Part shown: positions 35,199 to 44,043 of the stretch, piece after piece
Layout: every line of letters starts with the position of its first letter
Numbering within the stretch: the first letter of the stretch is position 1
Source of the DNA: Candidatus Enterocloster excrementipullorum
GTDB taxonomy: Bacteria > Bacillota > Clostridia > Lachnospirales > Lachnospiraceae
Direction of reading: 5' to 3'
DNA: 64,000 nucleotides
Assembly (NCBI GenBank): GCA_019119575.1
Contig: DWWT01000029.1
Coordinates: forward strand, 1-64,000
The notes under the pieces: model-generated
Seen by the model: the letters and a program-made list of their open reading frames with translations, nothing else
Told to the model about the DNA's origin: nothing
Databases searched by the model: none
Position numbers and translations under genes: made by a program

Positions 35199-36137
35199 AT
35201 GATTTACACGGTAACATTGAATCCGGCTCTGGACAAAACCGTCGAAATTCCGTCCCTTACAATCGGCGCGGTCAACCGCATTGTGTCCATGCGGACAGAC
35301 CCTGGCGGAAAGGGGATCAATGTATCTAAGGTAATCCGCAAACTGGGCGGAAAAAGCGTTGCTGTCGGAATTCTTGGCGGCAATACGGGGAGAGCGATTC
35401 TCACGGCTCTGGAAGAGATGGGGCTCACAGCCTGTTTTCATTTTGCAGAGGGAGAGACCCGCACAAATATAAAAATCATTGATCCGGTCCTCCATACCAA
35501 CACCGATATCAATGAACCGGGCGTAACGGTGTCAGAAGATATTCTGAACTGCCTGCTCGACGAACTTTTAGAAAAATTAACCGGACAGGATATCGTTGTG
35601 ATTTCCGGGAGCGTGCCCAAAGGCGCGCCGAAAGACACATATTTCACATGGGTTAATGCCTGCCGCGAAAAAGGCGCCAAGGTAATCCTGGACGCGGATG
35701 GAGAACTGCTCCGCGAAGGCCTCGCCGCCTCTCCCTGCCTGATTAAGCCCAATCTCCACGAATTCTGCGCTCTGGCAGGGGAGAAAACGGATACCCCGGG
35801 GGAGCTCGCCAGGACAGCCCGGGAGCTTATGCGGACATACGGAATCGAGAAAACCGTTATTTCTATGGGAAGTGAGGGCGCTCTCTACGTGACAGAGGAT
35901 AAAACAATCTATGCCGAAAGCCTGAAGGTTCCCGTAGGAAGCACTGTGGGCGCCGGAGACAGCGTAGTCGCGGCTCTCGCGTTCGCGGAGGAAAAGGGGA
36001 TGAGCCTGGAAGAAACCGTGCGGCTCTCCGCCGCCTGCGGGGCAGCGAATGTAATGTGCAGCGGTACGCAGGCGGCAGAGCATGAAGTAATCCGGGGACT
36101 GATCGGCAAAGTTGTATTCCGCGAAATTTACCCTTAG
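35199..36137 (+). CDS. fruK: 1-phosphofructokinase family sugar kinase (PfkB fold)
   Basis: 312 aa from ATG 35199, with GAGGAGGGTTCCT upstream. PfkB signatures are MIYTVTLNPALDKTVEI, DPGGKGINVSKV and the catalytic GSTVGAGDSVVAAL (base Asp near 250). This class phosphorylates fructose 1-phosphate to the 1,6-bisphosphate; tagatose-6-phosphate kinase is the main alternative. No fru PTS or DeoR regulator adjoins it, so the substrate call is family-based. An earlier in-frame start at 35094 overlaps the divergent DUF3990 remnant and is rejected. Confidence 0.85.
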   Translation: MIYTVTLNPALDKTVEIPSLTIGAVNRIVSMRTDPGGKGINVSKVIRKLGGKSVAVGILGGNTGRAILTALEEMGLTACFHFAEGETRTNIKIIDPVLHTNTDINEPGVTVSEDILNCLLDELLEKLTGQDIVVISGSVPKGAPKDTYFTWVNACREKGAKVILDADGELLREGLAASPCLIKPNLHEFCALAGEKTDTPGELARTARELMRTYGIEKTVISMGSEGALYVTEDKTIYAESLKVPVGSTVGAGDSVVAALAFAEEKGMSLEETVRLSAACGAANVMCSGTQAAEHEVIRGLIGKVVFREIYP

Positions 36138-36167
36138 CAGCCAAAAGGCTTTACCGCAAAAATGCCG

Positions 36168-36198
36168 GAGGGCGGCAGTTCATCACTCCGCCGCCCTC
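36168..36198 (-). terminator. Terminator overlapping the end of the macro-domain gene
   Basis: GAGGGCGGC / GCCGCCCTC on the minus strand with a 13-nt loop, then CGGCATTTTT. The stem includes the macro-domain gene's last codons, leaving it adjacent to fruK's end. Confidence 0.6.
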
Positions 36199-36677
36199 TG
36201 ATAATGCCTGAACGTATTCTCATCAAAGCAAACCATCTGCACCTCCATCTCAGGGTGGTCCTTCAGAAATTCCCGTATGGTTCCCACCGCAATCCCTGCG
36301 GCCCGCTCCAGCGGAAACCGGTAGATCCCCGTACTGATCGAAGGGAAGGCCACGCTCCTGCAGCCGTTCTTTGCCGCCAGTTCCAGGCTGTTTTTATAAC
36401 AATTTCGCAGAAGCTGGTCTTCATTCTTCCCGCCGCCGTTCCAGACCGGCCCGGGGGTGTGTATCACGTACCTGGCGGGAAGCCGATAGCCCTTTGTAAT
36501 CTTTGCCTCCCCGGTCCGGCAGCCGTTCAGCATCCGGCACTCCGCCAGAAGCTCCGGCCCTGCCGCCCGGTGAATGGCCCCGTCCACACCGCCTCCTCCG
36601 AGAAGACTTGTATTCGCCGCGTTCACAATGGCGTCCGCCTTCACTTTTGTAATATCTCCCAGTACAATGGTCAGCAT
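36183..36677 (-). CDS. Macro-domain protein, O-acetyl-ADP-ribose deacetylase type
   Basis: 164 aa, a stand-alone macro domain: [32 protein letters not shown] at the start (split here as [18 protein letters not shown] and [14 protein letters not shown]), [12 protein letters not shown], and [18 protein letters not shown]. The Asn of NAAN and the Gly-rich loop bind ADP-ribose; the YmdB-like group removes acetyl or ADP-ribose from its substrates. The ATG at 36677 follows GGAGAGGAGGAGATGGG. A DUF3990 remnant lies 1 kb away, but a functional link is not shown. Confidence 0.93.
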   Translation of the reverse strand: MLTIVLGDITKVKADAIVNAANTSLLGGGGVDGAIHRAAGPELLAECRMLNGCRTGEAKITKGYRLPARYVIHTPGPVWNGGGKNEDQLLRNCYKNSLELAAKNGCRSVAFPSISTGIYRFPLERAAGIAVGTIREFLKDHPEMEVQMVCFDENTFRHYQRAAE

Positions 36678-36848
36678 CCCATCTCCTCCTCTCCGGTTCT
36701 TTTTCTATTTTAGCATATTTATTTCCCAGGTAAAATATATGGGAGTGACAAAATAGCCTCCATCAGGTATGATTATAGCGAAAGCGAGCCCTTAACGGCC
36801 CGAAAACTTCGCATACAGCCGGCCCAGGGCCGCAGAATGGAGATTTCA

Positions 36849-37340
36849 ATGGAAGACATGATCATCAATATAAAAGAACAGCCCCTGCGAAAGCAGCAGG
36901 CTGCGGAATGGTTTTCCCAAAAATGGGGAATCCCCGGGGAAGAATATCTTCAAAGCATCGAGCAGAGCCTGGACGGCCAGGGAGCCGTACCCCAATGGTA
37001 TCTTGCCCTGGAAGGGGAACGGATTATCGGGGGAATCGGCGTGATTGAAAATGACTTTCACCCCCGGAAGGATTTGGCGCCCAATGTCTGCGCCCTTTAT
37101 GTGGAGGAGGACCGCCGTTTGCAGGGCCTTGCAGGCCGCCTGTTGGCCCGTGTATGCAAGGATATGGCCGAGGCCGGCATCCCCACTCTTTATCTGATCA
37201 CCGAACACACGTCCTTTTATGAGCGGTACGGGTGGAAATTTTTCTGCATGGTCCGTGAGGACGGGGATGGGGAGCTGATGCGGATGTATGTCCGCACCAC
37301 GGAGCTGGGCCACAAAATCAAAGCATTGGAGAAAAATTAA
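36849..37340 (+). CDS. GNAT-family N-acetyltransferase
   Basis: 163 aa from ATG 36849, six bases after GGAG; ATG 36837 is an in-frame alternative. The acetyl-CoA site is visible as VCALYVEEDRRLQGLAGRLLARV (R/Q-x-x-G-x-A/G) near residues 78-100, with the strand TLYLITEHTSFYERYGW after it. The substrate is unknown. It lies 18 bp ahead of the frameshifted AlbA_2 gene. Confidence 0.85.
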   Translation: MEDMIINIKEQPLRKQQAAEWFSQKWGIPGEEYLQSIEQSLDGQGAVPQWYLALEGERIIGGIGVIENDFHPRKDLAPNVCALYVEEDRRLQGLAGRLLARVCKDMAEAGIPTLYLITEHTSFYERYGWKFFCMVREDGDGELMRMYVRTTELGHKIKALEKN

Positions 37341-37358
37341 GCGCAAGGGGGATACTAA

Positions 37359-38799
37359 ATGATTAATAGATTAATTGCAGAAGCAACAGAATGCGATTTT
37401 AAGGTTGCGGTAGAAGTAAAGAAGCCAAAAAGCTGGTTGAAAAGTGTCAGTGCCTTTGCGAACGGAGTAGGCGGCTCCTTATTCTTTGGAATTGATGACG
37501 GCAAAAATGTTGTTGGCCTCATTGATCCACAAGCGGATGCCGAAGCCATCAGTCGATTGATTAAGGAGCGTATCACGCCGTATCCAAACTTTATTCTGAT
37601 ACCACAGCATGAAAACGAAAAAGATATTCTGGTATTAACGGTGTTTCCAGGACGGACGACACCGTATTATTATAAGGCAAATGGTATTCGAGAAGCATAT
37701 ATTCGCCTGGGTAATGAAAGTGTTGTGGCTCCTGACCATGTGTTAAATCAGCTGTTGCTGAAAGGCATGAATTTAAGTTATGATGCCTTGATATCATCCT
37801 ATTATTTTCGGGATTACTCATTCTCAAAACTTCGCGAGAGATACAAAGCATGGACTGGGAACAGCATGGATGAAAAGCTGTTTGATTCTTTTGAAATCAG
37901 AGACGAAACAGGAAAATTGACAAATGCAGGTGCTCTATTGGCAGACGATTCACCGATTCGTAATTCTAGGCTATTCTGCACTCGGTGGGATGGACTGGAT
38001 AAGAGCGGTGGATTGGTAGACGCGCTGGACAGCGGGGAGTATTCTGGCAGCCTGATTATTCTTCTCAAAGAGGGTGTAGGCTTTATCAAGCGAAATATGA
38101 AAACCATGTGGAAGAAAACGGCAAATTCCAGAATTGAGATGCCTGACTACTGCGAACGTAGTTTTTTTGAAAGCTTGGTCAATGCTTTGATTCATCGCTG
38201 ATTACCTGATTTTAGGCAGCGAAGTCCATATTGATATGTTCGATGATCGCCTAACTATCTACTCGCCGGGTGGGATGCCGGATGGAACTTTGATTCAGAA
38301 CAGAGATATTTCCACAGTTTCTTCTACCCGTCGTAATCCTGTTTTAGCCGATATTTTCGGACGGTTGGGGTATATGGAGCGGCAAGGCAGTGGCTTGAAT
38401 AAAATTCGAGACGCCTATGAAAATGCAGCAAACTTTCGTGCGGGAATGGAGCCTGCCTTCTATTCAGACCGTACCCAATTTACCGTTACACTGCCTAATC
38501 TGAACTATCACACGGCAAATCATCAAGTTGCGATTCCGAAAAAGCATATTGCGGTTGAGGTTGCGATTGACGTTGTGATTGATGAATTGAATATAACTGC
38601 ATCGACAAAAGCAAAAATCCGTTCAATTTTCAACTATGTCGGTTATGACACGGCTTTTGGGCGAAAAGATATCGCTGGGATTATCGGCATTTCCCAAACT
38701 GCCGCTGGCAATCTGATCAATAAGCTGAAAACAGCGGACGTAATCGAATCCGTCAGCGGACTTGGAAAAGGAAAATACAAATTCAAAAAAGCAAAATGA
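37359..38799 (+). pseudogene. AlbA_2/Schlafen-like ATP-binding regulator, single frameshift
   Basis: A full-length reading needs 1441 bp in two frames. The first 280 codons have the AlbA_2 DNA-binding domain (SFANGVGGSLFFGIDD is read here as AFANGVGGSLFFGIDDG; REAYIRLGNESVVAP) and end at ...NALIHR-TGA. The second frame resumes with the expected YLILGSEVHIDMFDDRL, continues through GGMPDGTLIQNRDIS and ends in a winged helix (GRKDIAGIIGISQTAAGNLINKL). Dropping one T at about 38199 restores the conserved ALIHRDY. So this is a one-base insertion in an otherwise intact gene: a recent pseudogene, a phase-variable site or a sequencing error. The run there is not homopolymeric. Confidence 0.85.
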
Positions 38800-38932
38800 A
38801 AAATACCTCTGCAGCGGGCCACCAAGGCCTACTGCAAAAGCTTGGCTGTTCATCTAATACCATACATTCCCCGGCAAATCGCTTTCCGGAAAAATCTTAT
38901 GCCCTGAGTAAAATGAGAGGATAGACAAAACA

Positions 38933-39994
38933 ATGAAACGCATACATCCGATACAAGCCCTCCTTATCTGCGCCGCCCTATGTACAGCGGCCCTTGTGGG
39001 AGGATGCACCCCAAAAAATCCAAGCCCACCATCCGTTAGGACGGAGCATATTGCGGAGAGCATTTCAGAAAGTATTTCGGGAACCAACTCCCGGGAGCCC
39101 GCAAAAACTTCTGCCCAGGCACCCGCTGACATGGAAATGGCTTCCGCAAAAACAGCCGCCGAAGAATCCCCCTCCTCTAACCTCCAAGAGCATGCCGCTG
39201 CAAAATCCCCCACCGTCACGGACGCGGACTGGTCCGGCTATTTTGAGGGAATGAACGGGGCCGCCGTTCTCTATGACCCTGACGAAAATCATTTTCAGAT
39301 ATATAACCGCGAGCTGGCCGACACGCGGCGCTCCCCCTGTTCTACCTTCAAAATCATTTCCTCCCTGGTGGGCCTGGAAACCGGGGCAATCTCCTCCGGC
39401 GACTCCACCCGGAAATGGAGCGGGGAAACCTTCTGGAATGAGGACTGGAACAGGGACATTTCTTTTGACGAGGCATTTAGCACTTCCTGCGTGTGGTATT
39501 TCCGCCAGGTGATTGACGACATCGGCAAAGAAACCATACAGGCGGAATTGGAAAAACTCCGGTATGGGAACCAGGATATCTCCGACTGGGAGGGCCGTGA
39601 GAATGCAAATAACAGCAACCCGGCCCTGACCGGATTCTGGATTGAGTCATCCCTGAAAATATCCCCCAAAGAACAGACCGAAGTGATGGAGCGGATTTTT
39701 GGCGATTCCTCGGACTATTCGGAGGAAACCATTCGCCGCTTAGAACAGGTTATGCTTCTCTCGGAGCAGCCGCAAGATGGCGTGCGCATCTACGGAAAGA
39801 CGGGAATGGGCAAAGCCCGGGGCGTCACGGTTGACGCCTGGTACACCGGCTTTGCCCAGAAGGATGATAAACGTCTCTATTTTTGTATCTATCTAGGGGA
39901 ATCGCCGGGCGCGGAGGTCACAAGCGCCCGGGCGCGGGAGATTGCGGCGAAGATTGTCTCCGCTGCCTTTTTGTCCCCTTACTCCACATCCTGA
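38933..39994 (+). CDS. Class D beta-lactamase-like lipoprotein
   Basis: 353 aa. A lipoprotein signal ends at Cys25 (AALVGGC). A Ser/Ala/Pro/Glu-rich linker of about 70 residues follows, then a class D serine beta-lactamase domain: STFK at 137-140, S-C-V at 185-187, YGN at 211-213, the family Trp near 236 and KTG at 289-291. All catalytic motifs are present. The related BlaR/MecR sensor domain is less likely because there is no membrane protease part. It would act on the outer face of the membrane. The ATG follows GAGAGGATAGACAAAACA. Its last 16 bp overlap the convergent amt gene. Substrate range cannot be read from sequence. Confidence 0.87.
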   Translation: MKRIHPIQALLICAALCTAALVGGCTPKNPSPPSVRTEHIAESISESISGTNSREPAKTSAQAPADMEMASAKTAAEESPSSNLQEHAAAKSPTVTDADWSGYFEGMNGAAVLYDPDENHFQIYNRELADTRRSPCSTFKIISSLVGLETGAISSGDSTRKWSGETFWNEDWNRDISFDEAFSTSCVWYFRQVIDDIGKETIQAELEKLRYGNQDISDWEGRENANNSNPALTGFWIESSLKISPKEQTEVMERIFGDSSDYSEETIRRLEQVMLLSEQPQDGVRIYGKTGMGKARGVTVDAWYTGFAQKDDKRLYFCIYLGESPGAEVTSARAREIAAKIVSAAFLSPYSTS

Positions 39995-41721
39995 AGGGCG
40001 TCGTAATTTTCCTCCCCGGTCCGCACCTTCACAACCCGCGTCACATTGTAGACGAAAATCTTTCCGTCCCCGATATGCCCGGTGTAGAGGGCCTTCTTGG
40101 CCGCGTCAATCACAGCGTCCACGGAAATTTTGCTGATAACGACCTCCACCTTCACCTTGGGGATAAGGTTGGCGTCCATCTGCACGCCGCGGTACTTTTC
40201 GCTGGCCCCTCTCTGAATGCCGCAGCCCATCACCTGGGTCACGGTCAGGCCGGTCACGCCCAGAGCATTCAGGCTGGTTTTCAGCGCATCGAATTTCGAG
40301 AGGCGGCAGATAATGCTGACTTTGTGCATTCCTGTATCGTATACGCCCTCCGGGCCTGCCGTCATGGCGGCGGCATTCACCACCTTGACAGCGGCATCCA
40401 CCTGCCTGGCCGAGGCCTTCTCAATATTTTCCTCTCCCAAATCCGTATTTTCATTTATCTCCATATCCGAGTTGGTCGCGTCAGAAATAGAAAATCCCGC
40501 ATAGGCCGAGACAAGGCCGTGCTCGTGAATATCCAGGCCGTCAATTTCGACCTCCGCCGGGACGCGCAGTCCGATGGTCTTGTCAATAAGCTTAAAGATG
40601 AGAAACATCACAACCAGGACATACGCCGCTACCGATACAATTCCAAGGAGCTGAATCCCCAGCTGTGAAACCCCTCCGCCGTAAAACAGGCCGGCTCCTA
40701 CACCATTTCCCCCATTGCTGAACAGGCCCACAGCGATGGTTCCCCATATGCCGTTTGCCATGTGAACGGATATGGCGCCCACCGGGTCGTCAATTTTCGC
40801 CACATTATCAAAAAATTCCACGGACAAAACCACCAGGATGCCTGCCACCAGGCCAATAAAGAACGCGCCCACCGGCGTCACGCAGTCGCACCCGGCTGTG
40901 ATCGCCACCAGCCCCGCCAGGGCCGCGTTAAAGGTCATGGACACATCCGGCTTCCCGTACCGCAGCCAGGTAAAAATCATTGCCGCGCAGGTTGCCACCG
41001 CCGCCGCCATATTGGTGTTGAACATGACGAGGGATGCCAGTTCCATATCCGCGTCCGTGCTCATGGCCACCGTGGAGCCCCCGTTAAATCCGAACCAGCA
41101 GAACCAGAGAATGAATACGCCCAGGGCACAGGCAGTCATGTTGTGTCCGGGAATCGCCCGCGCTTTCCCGTCCTTTCCATATTTTCCAATGCGGGGCCCT
41201 AAGAGAGCCGCTCCCAGGCAGGCCACCAGGCCGCCTACCATATGCACGCAGGTGGAGCCTGCAAAGTCGTGAAAGCTTCTGGCCGCCAGCCATCCGCCTC
41301 CCCAGATCCAGTGGCCGGAAATCGGATACACAACCAGGCTGATGGCCGCGCTGTACACGCAGTACGCTTTAAAATTCGTCCGCTCCGCCATAGATCCCGA
41401 CACAATGGTGGCCGCGGTGGCGCAGAACACCGTCTGGAAAATGGCATAGCACCAAACAGGCAGCGTGCCGAAATCATAGCTTCCCTGAATCAGCGGGTCA
41501 AAGCCGCCGATTAACGGCCCCGCTCCCGCAAACATGAGCCCGAAGCCCACCAGCCAGTAGCAGGGCGTTCCGATGCAGAAATCCATCATATTTTTCATAA
41601 GAATGTTTCCCGTATTCTTTGCCCGGGTCAGCCCGGCTTCGCAGAGGGCAAAGCCTGCCTGCATAAAAAACACCAGTATCGCCGCAACCAGGGTCCACAT
41701 TACATCTGTCGCTGAATACAT
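39979..41721 (-). CDS. amt: Ammonium transporter fused to a PII signalling domain
   Basis: 580 aa. Residues 1-400 are an Amt/Rh channel of about 11 helices with FQTVFCATAATIVSGSMAER, HMVGGLVACLGA and the pore motif ISVHMANGIWGT. A linker of about 60 residues leads to a complete PII (GlnK-like) domain from about residue 463: KVSIICRLSKFDALKTSL, the T-loop KYRGVQMDANLIPKVKVEVV, and GHIGDGKIFVYNVTRVVKVRTGEE. GlnK normally is a separate protein that plugs AmtB. Here the regulator is covalently attached. The T-loop position of the uridylylated Tyr51 holds Met, so control is more likely by nucleotide and 2-oxoglutarate binding. The ATG follows GGAGG. Confidence 0.94.
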   Translation of the reverse strand: MYSATDVMWTLVAAILVFFMQAGFALCEAGLTRAKNTGNILMKNMMDFCIGTPCYWLVGFGLMFAGAGPLIGGFDPLIQGSYDFGTLPVWCYAIFQTVFCATAATIVSGSMAERTNFKAYCVYSAAISLVVYPISGHWIWGGGWLAARSFHDFAGSTCVHMVGGLVACLGAALLGPRIGKYGKDGKARAIPGHNMTACALGVFILWFCWFGFNGGSTVAMSTDADMELASLVMFNTNMAAAVATCAAMIFTWLRYGKPDVSMTFNAALAGLVAITAGCDCVTPVGAFFIGLVAGILVVLSVEFFDNVAKIDDPVGAISVHMANGIWGTIAVGLFSNGGNGVGAGLFYGGGVSQLGIQLLGIVSVAAYVLVVMFLIFKLIDKTIGLRVPAEVEIDGLDIHEHGLVSAYAGFSISDATNSDMEINENTDLGEENIEKASARQVDAAVKVVNAAAMTAGPEGVYDTGMHKVSIICRLSKFDALKTSLNALGVTGLTVTQVMGCGIQRGASEKYRGVQMDANLIPKVKVEVVISKISVDAVIDAAKKALYTGHIGDGKIFVYNVTRVVKVRTGEENYDALQDVE

Positions 41722-41838
41722 TTTTCATTCCTCCTCTTTTAGCCGTCCGGGCCGCCAGCTCTGGGCCGCACTGGTGTTTCCTTCACGAAAGAAGGCGTGT
41801 ATCCCTGCCGCCAGTATGCAGAAACACACGCCCTCGTG

Positions 41839-41868
41839 CCGTCCGGTTATAAACCGTCCGGTTATAAA
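41839..41868 (+). repeat. Perfect 15-bp tandem duplication
   Basis: CCGTCCGGTTATAAA occurs twice head to tail in the 317-bp gap upstream of amt. The gap also has a GGCGTGT/ACACGCC pairing at about 41790-41833 and the terminator at 41876-41924, and otherwise no recognisable site. Confidence 0.8.
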
Positions 41869-41875
41869 ATTTTCA

Positions 41876-41924
41876 AAAACGAGAAGGACGCCGCAGATAT
41901 CTGCCGGCGCCCTTGCTCGTTTTT
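41876..41924 (-). terminator. Terminator after the CoA-disulfide reductase gene
   Basis: AAAACGAG...GGCGCC on one arm and CGGCGTCCTTCTCGTTTT on the other form a long interrupted stem ending in a T run on the minus strand. It lies about 115 bp after the stop at 42039. Confidence 0.7.
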
Positions 41925-42038
41925 GGGTTGGATTTTACTCCTGCGCCTCCGGAAAGTCAATGATTTTTGGACGAAAATTAAAAATTCGTTAATGTTTCAT
42001 TATCTTTCGCCGAAAGTTTATTGGTTTTCTGTTAATTT

Positions 42039-43721
42039 CTATGAAATCTCCATCCCGCATGCCGCGCATTTGCCCGCCACGGCCGCCATATCCTTCTTGT
42101 CCTTCTCCATCATCTCATAGAGCCGGTAGCCGCCGGCCAGGTTTTCGGTATCCGCCCCGTGCTGGGCCAGAATCCTCTGGGCCAGGTAGCCGCGCAGGCC
42201 AATCTGGCAGGTAATATAAATCTTTTTGGTCAAATCCAGCTCGTCCAAGCGCTCCCGCAGGCTGTCCAGGGGGATATTGATAAATCCCGGGATCGTCCCC
42301 TTTGCGTACTCGCCCTCGGTGCGCACATCCACCTTCTGGGCATCCGCCGGAAGATTCTCCAGATCCTCCAGATAGAAGGGCTTCATCAGTCCTTCCATCA
42401 TGTTTTCAATCACGTATCCGGCCATGTTCACCGGATCCTTGGCTGACGAGAAAGGCGGCGCGTAGGCCAGCTCCATCTCCTGGAGGTCAAGGCCCGTGAG
42501 CTTGAAGCGCACGGCGTTTGCCAAATCGTCAATCCGCTTGTCCACGCCCTCGGTGCCCACAATCTGGGCGCCCAGAATGACCCCGGTTTCCGGGTCAAAG
42601 AGGGTCTTCACCGTCATCATGCCGCCGCCGGGATAATAGCCCGCGTGGGAGGCCGAGGTGGTGATGGCCTTGCGGTACGCCCGTCCCTGGGCCTTCAGGC
42701 TCTCCTCCTTCTCTCCGGTGACCGCCACGGTCATGTCAAAGAACTTCATGATGGAGGTTCCCTGGCTTCCCTTGTAGGCGGTGCGCCTGCCGCTCAAATT
42801 ATCTCCCACAATCCGTCCCTGCTTGTTGGCCGGGGACGCCAGAGGGATGACCACCTTTGCGCCGCTGACCACATGGAAGGTGGAAACCGCATCGCCCAGA
42901 GCGTACACATCCGCCGCGGAGGTCTCCATGTACTCATTTACCAGGATCTCTCCCCTGGCTCCCATTTCAATGCCGCTGTCCTTTAAAAATGCCGTATCAG
43001 GCCGCACGCCAATGCTAAGGAGCACCATATCCGCCGGGATTTTCTGTCCGTTTCCCAGGATTACTCCATCCTTGTCCATAGCCGTGCAGGTCTGTCCCAG
43101 ATACAGGTTTAAGCCCTTTGCCCGGATATAGTTATGAACCTGATGGGCCATATCCATGTCGATGGGAGGCATTACATGGGAGGCTCCCTCCACTACGGTC
43201 ACCGCAAGGCCCCGCTCCGAGAGGTTTTCCGCCATCTCCAGGCCGATAAATCCGGCGCCCACCACTACACAGGTTTTAGGCTTATTTTCCTCAATAAAAT
43301 CATAAATCGCGTAGGTGTCCGGAATGTTGCGCAGCGTAAATACTTGGTTCTCCTCCATCCCGGGGATGGGAGGCTTCACCGGGGAAGCGCCGGGGGAAAG
43401 CACCAGCTTGTCATAGCTCTCCTCATAGGTTTCTCCGCCGTGCCGCACCTGCACGGTCTTTTTCTGCGTATCTACAGAGATCACTTCACTCTCCGTGCGC
43501 ACATCCACACGGAAGCGGCTGCGAAAGCCCGCCACGGTCTGCACCTGAAGGGCCTTTTTATCCGTAATGACCCCGCCCACATAATAGGGGAGGCCGCAGT
43601 TGGCATAGGAGATGTACTCTCCCCGTTCCAGCATAATAATTTCCGCATTCTCATCCAGCCGGCGAAGTCTGGCCGCGCATCCCGCGCCTCCGGCCACGCC
43701 GCCTACAATTACTACCTTCAT
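42039..43721 (-). CDS. CoA-disulfide reductase with C-terminal rhodanese domain
   Basis: 560 aa. The FAD site is VVIVGGVAGGAGCAARLRR at the start, and the redox Cys is the single C42 in SYANCGLPYY, as in CoA-disulfide and CoA-polysulfide reductases. The NAD site is VVVGAGFIGLEMAENL, and the second FAD contact is VYALGDAV. After the dimerisation domain (PPFSSAKDPVNMAGYV), a rhodanese domain from about residue 460 carries its active Cys in YITCQIGLRG. A short tail ends KCAACGMEIS, a possible extra thiol pair. The fusion class reduces CoA persulfides and polysulfides with NAD(P)H. The ATG follows AAAGGAG. Confidence 0.92.
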   Translation of the reverse strand: MKVVIVGGVAGGAGCAARLRRLDENAEIIMLERGEYISYANCGLPYYVGGVITDKKALQVQTVAGFRSRFRVDVRTESEVISVDTQKKTVQVRHGGETYEESYDKLVLSPGASPVKPPIPGMEENQVFTLRNIPDTYAIYDFIEENKPKTCVVVGAGFIGLEMAENLSERGLAVTVVEGASHVMPPIDMDMAHQVHNYIRAKGLNLYLGQTCTAMDKDGVILGNGQKIPADMVLLSIGVRPDTAFLKDSGIEMGARGEILVNEYMETSAADVYALGDAVSTFHVVSGAKVVIPLASPANKQGRIVGDNLSGRRTAYKGSQGTSIMKFFDMTVAVTGEKEESLKAQGRAYRKAITTSASHAGYYPGGGMMTVKTLFDPETGVILGAQIVGTEGVDKRIDDLANAVRFKLTGLDLQEMELAYAPPFSSAKDPVNMAGYVIENMMEGLMKPFYLEDLENLPADAQKVDVRTEGEYAKGTIPGFINIPLDSLRERLDELDLTKKIYITCQIGLRGYLAQRILAQHGADTENLAGGYRLYEMMEKDKKDMAAVAGKCAACGMEIS

Positions 43722-43762
43722 TGGATAATTCTCCTTTCCTCGTCATCTGACAGATACAATAA

Positions 43763-43783
43763 AGGGCCCGCAGCGCAGGCCCT
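43763..43783 (-). terminator. Hairpin ahead of the CoA-disulfide reductase gene
   Basis: AGGGCC / GGCCCT with a nine-base loop, then TTTATTGT on the minus strand. A second small hairpin (AACCGG/CCGGTT) lies at about 43802-43817. They probably end transcripts coming from the peptidase operon. Confidence 0.45.
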
Positions 43784-43860
43784 CCGGATACTATTACTAT
43801 AACCGGATATGCCGGTTTTGTCACGTTATTTATGACTGTGGCTGGTGACTATGTCACGGA

Positions 43861-44036
43861 CGCCCGGCTTACAAGCAAGCTTGACGCCCGGCCTCTCCGC
43901 ACTCGGACGGCGGTCTTCTTGTCCGGCCTTCGGCCGTACAAGAAGCATCGGATATTCATCCGATGTGGGCAAGCAGGCACAGCCTGGCTTGCAAGCGAGC
44001 TTGATGCCCGGCTGTGCCTGCTTGCCCCCGCCGTCC
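43861..44036. repeat. Structured palindromic repeat element
   Basis: A 9-bp outer stem (43905-43913 with 44028-44036) encloses three hairpins that abut almost without gaps: 43915-43945 (CTTCTTGT arms around CGGCC-TTC-GGCCG), 43946-43965 (CATCGGAT/ATCCGATG) and 43967-44027 (17-bp perfect arms starting GGGCAAGC). The loop of the last hairpin (43981-44012) is 27/32 identical to 43861-43892, 120 bp upstream. It looks like a dispersed intergenic palindromic element; on the minus strand it directly follows the peptidase stop. Confidence 0.6.
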
Positions 44037-44043
44037 TGAAAAA

